Below, piece by piece: positions 1 through 5,532 of a stretch of 5,532 nucleotides of DNA. Under the pieces are notes generated by a model. That model searched no databases. It was not told where the DNA came from and saw nothing but the letters and a program-made list of their open reading frames with translations. The first letter of the stretch is position 1. Every line of letters begins with the position of its first letter. This DNA comes from Acidobacteriota bacterium (GTDB lineage Bacteria > Acidobacteriota > Terriglobia > Bryobacterales > JACQDG01), in assembly GCA_016201195.1 (NCBI GenBank), contig JACQDI010000872.1, positions 1-5,532 of the forward strand. The letters are read 5' to 3'. Position numbers and translations under genes: made by a program.

Positions 1-2
1 AG

Positions 3-2807
3 TTTCATGGAGACGCCTACGAGTTCCTGCGCAACCAAGTCCTGGACGCGCGGGGCTTCTTCGCGGCCACCAAGGCCGTGTACAAACAGAACGACTTCGG
101 GGTTACGGTGGGCGGGCCGGTTTGGCTTCCCAAAATTTACAACGGCCGCAATCGGACGTTCTTCTTCTTTTCCTATGAGGGCTTCCGCAATCGCGTGGGG
201 GCCTCCGCAACCCCTTATACCGTGCCGCCGCCGGAATTCTTCACGGGCGACCTGCACAATTGGGTGAACGCGAGCGGCAGGATGATCCAGGTCTACGATC
301 CGGCTTCCACCACGCTGGTGGGCAGCACCTACCAGAGGACGCCCTTTCCGAACAACCAGATTCCGCAATCGCAGTTCGATCCTGTTTCGAAAGCGATTAT
401 GGGGTACGTGCAGCCGCTAGCAAAGCCGAACCGTCCCGGTCTGGTCCCCGGGACCTCGGCGTACGTCCGCAACAACGCCGTTTCCTACGGCACTTCCCAG
501 TTTCCGAACAACAAGTACAGCATCAAAGCCGACCAGATGCTCACCTCGAAGCAGAGAATCGCGTTTCTTTTCAGCCGCACGCGGGAACAGGATCTGGGCT
601 ATGGCACCTCGACTCCCACCCTGCCTATTCCGCTGTCGGGCAATCCGGGGTACAACCGCTCGGATGTTTATCGCCTCAGCTACGACTACACCCTCTCGCC
701 GACTTGGCTGAACCGCTTCTACGCCGGCGGCAACAACTGGCGGCAGAACCACGGTTCGTATGCGACCTTTAAGGATGCGCCGCAGAGCGACGGAATTCCC
801 ACCGTGTCCACGGGCTGGAAAGAGAAGGGGATTTGCATACCCAACTGGCCCGACTGCAACCTGGCCTTTCCCATCGAGAACTTTTCCGACATGACCACCT
901 GGGGTGTGGGAGCCCCGAACGGCTCGGACAATATTGTCGTCGAATTCCGGGACGACCTGACGAAGGTCTACGGCAAACACACCTTCAAGGGGGGCTACTA
1001 CTACAACAACACCCACTACAATGGCTTCGGACTGACCTACATTGCCGGGTCGTCGAACTTCTCCTATCTCAACACCGCAATCCCGCTGGACACCAGCCTG
1101 GCAACCGGAAGCTCATTCGCTTCCTTCCTGCTGGGTCAGGCGTCCGGCTACCGCCTCGATACCCCGCGATATATTGCCGGCCAGTACCGTACGCACCAGA
1201 TGTATTTTCAGGACGACTGGCGCGTGACGCCGCGCCTGACACTGAATCTGGGCCTGCGGTATGAGATGAACCTGGCGCCGATCTACGGAGACGACATACT
1301 CAGCAATTTCGATCCCAGCGTGCCGAATCCGGGCGCGGACGGACGTCTGGGTGCGCTGGTGTTCGCAGGATTCGGTCCAGGAAGGAAGAATACCCATTCC
1401 CTGGCGGAAAACTGGTATGGCGGCATCGGACCGCGGCTTGGTTTCGCTTATGCCCTGAATAACAAGACCACGCTGCGGGGCGCGGCTACCCGCAGCTATG
1501 GACCGGTGATCAACCCTCTGGGATCCACGCATTACACGGGTTTCGTGCAGCAGATTACCGTCAGTACCGATCCCAGCCAGGGTCTGACCCCGCTGTTCAC
1601 TTTGCAGGGCGGCGCGCCTTATTGGGCGCCGGTGCCGCAGATCGACCCCTCGGTCGCCAACGGCAACACCAATGTGCCCTATTACAACGGAAAGACCGCG
1701 ACCCGAGGGTCGGGTGAGCTGACTTACGCGTTCAACATTCAACGCCAGCTTGGCGCCAGCATGTTCGTGGAAGTCGGCTACCTGGGTGTGCTGGCAAGCG
1801 ACATTCAGTCGTCGTTGCTGGCGTACAACCAGATCGACTACCGCAACCTGCCGGCCAATCTCAGCCCCTTCACCGCCGCGGGCCGCAGCTTGTTGACCTC
1901 GCAGATCACTTCGGCGGCTGCCAGTGCCGCCGGAATTGCCTCACCTTTTGCGGCATTCACCAAGGTCTTCGGCACCGGGGCGACGGTAGGCCAGGCCCTG
2001 CGGCCTTACCCGCAGTACGCGCTGATCGATACGATCAGCGGCGGCGGCGACCGGCTCGGCCATTCCACCTACCACTCGATGGAGGTGAAGCTCTCGAGGC
2101 GTTATTCCGCCGGCCTCACCTTGCAGGCATCCTACGTCCTTTCGAAGGTGCTGACCGACGCGGACAACTATAATTCGACGCCAACCTCGAAGGACGCCTT
2201 CAACCTCAAGCTGGAAAAGTCTATCGCGGGCTTCGACCAGACGCACAACGTGAAGTTGTCGTACGTGTACGAACTGCCCTTCGGAAAAGGGAAGAAGTAT
2301 GTGAGCAGCAAGGGCGTGGCTTCCGCGGTGCTGGGTGGCTGGCGCGTCGCCGGAATTCACCAGTACGCGAGCGGGACGCCAATCTCGGTGGGAACGACCG
2401 TGAGCTTCCCGATTTTCAATGGAACCAACCGGGCTACTGTGCCGACCTATGACGGGTGGCGCGCACCCACCAAGGGAAGTAAGTTCGATCCGAACGTAGA
2501 CAGCTTCCTCCAGCCCGTGTCGTTCTTCGGCCCACAGCCCACCACCCAGTTCGGCAACGCGACCAGGTTCAATCCCAAGATGCGCAATTGGCCGAATTTC
2601 AACGAGAACTTCTCGCTGGCCAAAAGCATCACGATCAAGGAAGAGACACGCCTCGACTTCCGCTGGGAGACGTTTAACCTGCTGAACCGGACCTGGTTTG
2701 GACCCTTGGGCGGCGGCGCCACGCTTCAGAACAACAACTTTGGCCTGTGGCGGGTGCAGTCGAACACCCAGCGCCGCATGCAGATCTCGTTGAAGCTTTA
2801 CTGGTAG
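3..2807 (+). CDS. Oar-like TonB-dependent outer-membrane receptor, 5'-partial (C-terminal 934 residues)
   Basis: Outer-membrane beta-barrel receptor of the TonB-dependent, Oar-like family, which in full-length members has a signal peptide, a carboxypeptidase-like regulatory domain, a plug and a large barrel. Only the end of the plug and the barrel are visible. The frame is open from the first complete codon at position 3, and the residues before the GTG at 78 (FHGDAYEFLRN, numbered 1-11) are typical family sequence, so that GTG is not the start and the gene begins upstream of the window. Landmarks in visible-residue numbering are GGP at 37-39, NGRNRTFFFFSYEGFR at 47-62, YFQDDWR-like MYFQDDWR around 400-407, GATVGQALRPYPQY from 659, and a C-terminal strand ending LKLYW. 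The terminal aromatic residue is the usual signal for outer-membrane assembly. The only two cysteines, residues 278 and 285 (codons at 834 and 855), form a CX6C pair, probably in a surface loop. The substrate cannot be told from sequence; large glycans, peptides or metal complexes are possible. The next reading frame is a paralog of its C-terminal part. Confidence 0.93.
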   Translation, partial: FHGDAYEFLRNQVLDARGFFAATKAVYKQNDFGVTVGGPVWLPKIYNGRNRTFFFFSYEGFRNRVGASATPYTVPPPEFFTGDLHNWVNASGRMIQVYDPASTTLVGSTYQRTPFPNNQIPQSQFDPVSKAIMGYVQPLAKPNRPGLVPGTSAYVRNNAVSYGTSQFPNNKYSIKADQMLTSKQRIAFLFSRTREQDLGYGTSTPTLPIPLSGNPGYNRSDVYRLSYDYTLSPTWLNRFYAGGNNWRQNHGSYATFKDAPQSDGIPTVSTGWKEKGICIPNWPDCNLAFPIENFSDMTTWGVGAPNGSDNIVVEFRDDLTKVYGKHTFKGGYYYNNTHYNGFGLTYIAGSSNFSYLNTAIPLDTSLATGSSFASFLLGQASGYRLDTPRYIAGQYRTHQMYFQDDWRVTPRLTLNLGLRYEMNLAPIYGDDILSNFDPSVPNPGADGRLGALVFAGFGPGRKNTHSLAENWYGGIGPRLGFAYALNNKTTLRGAATRSYGPVINPLGSTHYTGFVQQITVSTDPSQGLTPLFTLQGGAPYWAPVPQIDPSVANGNTNVPYYNGKTATRGSGELTYAFNIQRQLGASMFVEVGYLGVLASDIQSSLLAYNQIDYRNLPANLSPFTAAGRSLLTSQITSAAASAAGIASPFAAFTKVFGTGATVGQALRPYPQYALIDTISGGGDRLGHSTYHSMEVKLSRRYSAGLTLQASYVLSKVLTDADNYNSTPTSKDAFNLKLEKSIAGFDQTHNVKLSYVYELPFGKGKKYVSSKGVASAVLGGWRVAGIHQYASGTPISVGTTVSFPIFNGTNRATVPTYDGWRAPTKGSKFDPNVDSFLQPVSFFGPQPTTQFGNATRFNPKMRNWPNFNENFSLAKSITIKEETRLDFRWETFNLLNRTWFGPLGGGATLQNNNFGLWRVQSNTQRRMQISLKLYW

Positions 2808-2840
2808 TTCTTATTGGCTTAAAACGGCGTTTTCCCGCGC
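2808..2840. other. Short receptor-receptor junction
   Basis: These 33 bp separate the stop of the first receptor from the ATG of the truncated copy. Both frames are in the same phase, and an in-frame TAA lies at 2820-2822. A small AT-rich inverted repeat, AAAAC GGC GTTTT, occupies 2821-2833; it is too weak to call a terminator. There is no visible promoter or ribosome binding site for the downstream frame. If the truncation arose by deletion, its endpoint is here or just inside the downstream frame. Confidence 0.5.
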
Positions 2841-4745
2841 ATGGCCCTTTACGCCTTCAACGATGACCTGAGCTGGATCAAGGGAAAGCACCAGTTCAAG
2901 GCCGGCGGAATGTACCAGCTCAACCATTACAACGGCTTCGGCCACGCGTACCTTTCGGGCCTCGCCCTTTTCAATTTCACCGAAACGGGGCTGCCCGGGA
3001 ATACGAATTTTGCGACCGCCGGCGGAAATCCGTTCGCCTCATTTCTGCTGGGCTGGGCCGACGGCGGCAGGATCGATACCATTCGGTTTATCGGGCAGCA
3101 GTGGCCCTACTACGCGGGCTATTTCCAGGACGACTGGCGCATCAGCTCCAAACTGATGCTGAACCTGGGTATCCGCTGGGAGACAACACTGCTACCGCGA
3201 GCGCTGGATGACCAATTCAGCGATTTTTCGCCCACGCTGCCGAATCCCGGGGCAGGCAACATTCCGGGCGCGCTGCTGTTTGCGGGCTCCGGTGCGGGGC
3301 GCGCAGGCTCGCGGACTCTGGCGGATTCCTACTTCAAGGGCTTTGGCCCGCACTTGGGATTCGCTTACAGTCTGGATTCCAAGACCGTGCTGCGCGGTTC
3401 CTACGCCCTTTCCTACGGGGCTATCACTACCTCCGCCGGCTCCACCCACCAGGTGGGCTTCGTTCAGATCCTCAACTTCTTTAACAACAGTAATGGCATT
3501 CAGCCGACGTGGATCTTCAGCCAGGGGCCCTCGCCGTGGGTCAAGCCGCCGTTCCTCGATCCCTCGTTTGCCAACGGCGGCACTGCATACTGGTGGCAAA
3601 ACGGGGAAGCCACGCGTCCGCCGGCGTTCAACACCTTCAATTTCTCGATCCAGAGGCAGCTCAGCTCCACTTTGATCCTGGAAGCCTCTTATAACGGCAA
3701 CCTGGGATCCCGTCTCCAGTCCAGCCTGCTCAATTACGATCAGGTTCCTTCCAAGTACCTGAGCACGCTGGGGGCGAGTCTGTTGGCCCAACAATACGAC
3801 TCGGCGGCGGCGGTCGCCGCGGGTATCAGGGCGCCATTCCCTGGCTTCAAGGCCCTGTGGGGTGGGGGCGCCACCGTAGCCCAGGCGCTGCGGCCCTACC
3901 CGCAGTACAACAACATCGACACCTGGAGCGGGGGAGGCGACCACAGCGGCCACTCTACCTATCACGCGGCCATTATTCGGCTGGAAAAGCGCTACGCCAA
4001 TGGCCTGGACTTTCAGACCTCGTATGTCTTCTCGAAACTGCTCACCGACTCCGACAACTATTCGCCCAACGCCTCCTGCCCCGGGAGTGTCCCCAGTTGC
4101 GCAAAGGCAGCCGATATGTACAATCGCCGCCTGGAGAAGTCGATCGGCCAGTTCGACATCACTCACGCTTTCAAGTTAGGCCTGGTCTACGAACTGCCGG
4201 TGGGTGTCGGCAAGCGGTTCCTGAATCATGGAATCGCGGCGAAGGTTCTGGGCAACTGGCGTGTGGCGAGCATCAATATCTACTCGAGTGGCATTCCCAT
4301 CGGGCTAGGTACCACCGTGTCGCCGCCGCTCGGTGCGGGTCGCAATGTGCCGTTTGTCACCTCCTACGACGGATGGCGGGCGCCGACTCAAGGTGGCAGC
4401 TTCGATCCGTCGACCGATAGGTTCTTCGTCCCTTACGGCACGGGGCCTTTCCCCAGACAAGGACCGGGCACGCCCTATGACGGCATCGGCAACGTGACCC
4501 GCTACAATCCCAAGGTCCGGTACTTCCCGAGCTTGAGCGAGAACATCTCCGTGGCCAAGACGTTCGTGATGCACGAGCAGCTCCGTCTGGACTTCCGAGC
4601 CGAGGCGTTCAACGCCTTCAACCGGGTGCGCTTCGGAACGGGATCGGTCTCGCTGCCGTCCCAGAGTTTCGGCGTATTGACCAGCAACAGCGACATGCTG
4701 AACACACCGCGCCAGATTCAGTTCGGGCTGAAGCTCTACTTTTGA
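2841..4745 (+). CDS. N-terminally truncated Oar-like TonB-dependent receptor (probable remnant or silent copy)
   Basis: A 634-codon frame homologous to the C-terminal part of the preceding receptor. Matching landmarks are FNDDLSWIKGKHQFKAGG at residues 6-23, YFQDDWR at 94-100, GATVAQALRPYPQY from 343, and a final strand ending LKLYF. Residue 1 corresponds to about visible residue 310 of the upstream protein, so the signal peptide, regulatory domain, plug and first barrel strands are absent. The ATG at 2841 is the first Met after an in-frame TAA at 2820-2822. No Shine-Dalgarno-like sequence precedes it, and family-like residues start right at it, so it is probably an internal Met of a once longer gene. 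As it stands the product has no visible export signal and would not be expected to reach the outer membrane. No internal stop or frameshift is seen, which argues for a recent truncation, or for selection keeping the frame open. Residues 413 and 420 are its only cysteines, again spaced CX6C. Alternatives are a remnant after a deletion between tandem receptor genes, a recombination donor, or an assembly collapse of two full-length genes. Confidence 0.8.
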   Translation: MALYAFNDDLSWIKGKHQFKAGGMYQLNHYNGFGHAYLSGLALFNFTETGLPGNTNFATAGGNPFASFLLGWADGGRIDTIRFIGQQWPYYAGYFQDDWRISSKLMLNLGIRWETTLLPRALDDQFSDFSPTLPNPGAGNIPGALLFAGSGAGRAGSRTLADSYFKGFGPHLGFAYSLDSKTVLRGSYALSYGAITTSAGSTHQVGFVQILNFFNNSNGIQPTWIFSQGPSPWVKPPFLDPSFANGGTAYWWQNGEATRPPAFNTFNFSIQRQLSSTLILEASYNGNLGSRLQSSLLNYDQVPSKYLSTLGASLLAQQYDSAAAVAAGIRAPFPGFKALWGGGATVAQALRPYPQYNNIDTWSGGGDHSGHSTYHAAIIRLEKRYANGLDFQTSYVFSKLLTDSDNYSPNASCPGSVPSCAKAADMYNRRLEKSIGQFDITHAFKLGLVYELPVGVGKRFLNHGIAAKVLGNWRVASINIYSSGIPIGLGTTVSPPLGAGRNVPFVTSYDGWRAPTQGGSFDPSTDRFFVPYGTGPFPRQGPGTPYDGIGNVTRYNPKVRYFPSLSENISVAKTFVMHEQLRLDFRAEAFNAFNRVRFGTGSVSLPSQSFGVLTSNSDMLNTPRQIQFGLKLYF

Positions 4746-4870
4746 GGCCTGCGTCTCCGGGAGCATAATAAACATGACGACGAAAGTAACTGCGCTCGAA
4801 ACCTGCGACACGGTGCGGAGTTTCTACATTTGGTGACTGACTTCAAGTACGGGACGTGGCGCACACGTCA
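4746..4870. other. Intergenic region with a possible 20-codon ORF
   Basis: This stretch lies between the truncated receptor and the left REP-like repeat. The only gene-like signal is GGGAG at 4759-4763, ten bases before an ATG at 4774. That ATG opens a 20-codon frame (MTTKVTALETCDTVRSFYIW) ending with TGA at 4834-4836. The peptide matches no family I recognise and may be chance or the stump of a gene lost when the region was rearranged. No terminator with a U-tract is seen after the receptor stop. Confidence 0.25.
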
Positions 4871-4900
4871 GCGTGCCGCGCCGAGACTTGTCTCGGCGCC
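4871..4900 (+). repeat. Left REP-like inverted repeat with hairpin
   Basis: It contains a perfect 10-bp stem: GCGCCGAGAC at 4878-4887 pairs with GTCTCGGCGC at 4890-4899 around a TT. The pairing can be extended by GTGCC at 4873-4877 with GGCAC at 4902-4906 across a two-base CC bulge at 4900-4901, giving a bulged stem typical of REP elements. The whole 30 bp is repeated in inverted orientation at 5500-5529 with one mismatch, at 4889. Confidence 0.9.
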
Positions 4901-4953
4901 CGGCACCGCAAATTTTGATGAGAATTCTGCCGGCCATCCTGCACTATATAGAC

Positions 4954-5532
4954 ATGCCGGACTCCCGTCGCCGCCTTCCCCACCATTATCCCCAAGGCCA
5001 ATGGCTCTTCCTTACCTGGCACTTGCACGGCAGTCTGCCTCACGCCCTCTATCCTCCTGCCCACCAGCTCTCCGACGGCAACAGCTTCGTGTGGATGGAT
5101 CGCTATCTCGACACCACCCGCGAGGGGCCCCTGTACTTGCGCCGGTCAGAGGTTGCGCAGATCCTCGTAGAGTCTTGGAGGCGTGGCGGGGAGCTAGGCC
5201 ATTACGAGTTGAGGGCTTATGTGGTAATGGCGAACCACGTTCACGTGCGGTTGTTGCCCCGAGTGGCTGCCGCTCGTTTGCTGCAGTCGCTCAAGGGCGC
5301 CACGGCTCGCGAGGCAAACCGGCTTCTGGGGCGGACCGGGGAGAGTTTCTGGCAGCGCGAGTCGTACGATCATTGGGTGCGGGATGGCGGGGAGCTTCAG
5401 CGGATCGTAGCTTACATCGAAAACAATCCGGTAAAGGCGGGGTTAGTGGCTCGGGCGCAAGACTACGCCTGGTCCAGCGCTGGGAAAGGCAAGGCCGGAG
5501 GCGCCGAGACGAGTCTCGGCGCGGCACGCAAG
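4954..5532 (+). CDS. REP-associated tyrosine transposase (RAYT, Y1/HUH family), 3'-partial
   Basis: A single-strand-specific endonuclease of the Y1 transposase (IS200/IS605-related) superfamily, RAYT branch, expected to nick and join DNA at REP hairpins using a 5'-phosphotyrosine intermediate. Numbered from the ATG at 4954, the HUH metal-binding motif is MANHVHV at 92-98 (H95, H97). A family-typical block, SLKGATAREANRLLGRTGE, spans 112-130, followed by FWQRESYDHWVRD at 132-144. The candidate catalytic tyrosine is Y154 in YIENNPVKAGL, followed by the conserved WSS at 173-175. The start at 4954 is preferred because MPDSRRRLPHHYP is the usual N-terminus for relatives; an in-frame ATG at 4918 would add 12 residues (MRILPAILHYID). 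No clear Shine-Dalgarno precedes either start. All motifs are intact, so the enzyme may be active. The frame has no stop before the window ends (193 codons so far), and its last visible residues (from about 183) are encoded by the right REP-like repeat. Confidence 0.92.
   Translation, partial: MPDSRRRLPHHYPQGQWLFLTWHLHGSLPHALYPPAHQLSDGNSFVWMDRYLDTTREGPLYLRRSEVAQILVESWRRGGELGHYELRAYVVMANHVHVRLLPRVAAARLLQSLKGATAREANRLLGRTGESFWQRESYDHWVRDGGELQRIVAYIENNPVKAGLVARAQDYAWSSAGKGKAGGAETSLGAARK
5500..5529 (-). repeat. Right REP-like inverted repeat with hairpin, inside the transposase frame
   Basis: Inverted copy of the repeat at 4871-4900 with a single mismatch. Stem arms GCGCCGAGAC (5501-5510) and GTCTCGGCGC (5513-5522) pair perfectly around GA. 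The bases just before the stem, 5497-5500, read GGAG, resembling the GTAG/GGAG-type tetranucleotide that adjoins REP hairpins in enterobacteria. The outer stem extension seen in the left copy is weaker here: only GCC at 5494-5496 can pair with GGC at 5523-5525. The repeat is translated as part of the transposase C-terminus. Confidence 0.9.

Larger units (their letters stand above)
4871..5529 (+). mobile_element. REP-RAYT-REP unit (REPtron-like element)
   Basis: A RAYT-family transposase gene is enclosed by two inverted copies of a 30-bp hairpin-forming repeat (4871-4900 and 5500-5529, 29 of 30 positions matching in inverted orientation). This is the layout known for REP-associated tyrosine transposases, where the enzyme binds and cleaves single-stranded REP hairpins. 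Only three bases are available beyond the right repeat, so target-site features and the true outer boundary on that side cannot be judged. The element lies 125 bp downstream of the truncated receptor. Confidence 0.8.

Noticed and set aside
78..80. GTG as the start codon of the first receptor
   Set aside because: The frame is open upstream to the window edge and encodes family-typical residues (FHGDAYEFLRN), so this is an internal valine.
2821..2833. AAAAC GGC GTTTT as an intrinsic terminator between the receptors
   Set aside because: The stem is only 5 bp and AT-dominated, with a T-run of four inside the stem rather than after a GC-rich stem.
3192..4166. 324-codon antisense open frame (also 417-1016, 1113-1742 and others on the - strand)
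   Set aside because: These lie fully opposite well-supported receptor coding sequence, have Arg/Gly/Val-rich compositions typical of GC-rich shadow frames, and show no recognisable domain.
4945..4950. TATATA as a -10 element for the transposase
   Set aside because: It is too close to the preferred ATG at 4954, and no acceptable -35 hexamer lies 16-18 bases upstream (GAATTC there); TTGATG at 4915 is 24 bases away.
5291..5527. 78-codon antisense open frame opposite the transposase
   Set aside because: It overlaps the conserved transposase motifs and its Pro/Arg-rich sequence looks like a shadow frame.
4871..5529. Classical DDE insertion sequence with terminal inverted repeats
   Set aside because: The enzyme has HUH and single-Tyr motifs rather than a DDE core, and the repeats are hairpins of the REP type.
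4871..5529. CRISPR-like repeats
   Set aside because: Only two copies exist, they are inverted, and they are separated by a transposase gene rather than by short spacers.

Overview
This window looks like chromosomal DNA from a GC-rich Gram-negative bacterium. An Acidobacteriota (Solibacteres/Bryobacterales-like) origin is the best guess. The reasons are large Oar-like TonB-dependent receptors with the FFFFSYEGFR / DDWR / LRPYPQY style and a REP-associated transposase beginning MPDSRRRLPH; both are abundant in that phylum as far as I recall. This is inference from protein style; no taxonomic marker gene is present.

Layout, all on the + strand. (1) Positions 3-2807 hold the C-terminal 934 codons of an Oar-like TonB-dependent outer-membrane receptor whose 5' end (signal peptide, carboxypeptidase-like regulatory domain, most of the plug) lies before the window. 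(2) After 33 bp, in the same reading frame, 2841-4745 is a second receptor-like reading frame. It is clearly paralogous to the C-terminal two thirds of the first but has no signal peptide, plug or front part of the barrel. It looks like a tandem duplicate whose 5' half was lost, or like a silent copy. (3) Positions 4746-4870 are a short intergenic stretch with no convincing gene. (4) Positions 4871-5529 form a mobile-element-like unit: a REP-associated tyrosine transposase (RAYT, Y1/HUH family) gene from 4954 to beyond the window end. It is bracketed by a pair of 30-bp inverted repeats (29/30 identical), each containing a perfect 10-bp-stem hairpin. The transposase reading frame runs into and through the right-hand repeat.

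Functionally the two halves are unrelated. The receptor locus concerns uptake of, or binding to, large substrates at the outer membrane. The RAYT unit is a domesticated, REP-hairpin-processing element that has settled downstream of it. The most notable points are the complete REP-RAYT-REP architecture with the gene fused to its own repeat, the in-frame truncated receptor paralog next to a longer copy, and a single CX6C cysteine pair in each receptor, in non-equivalent positions.
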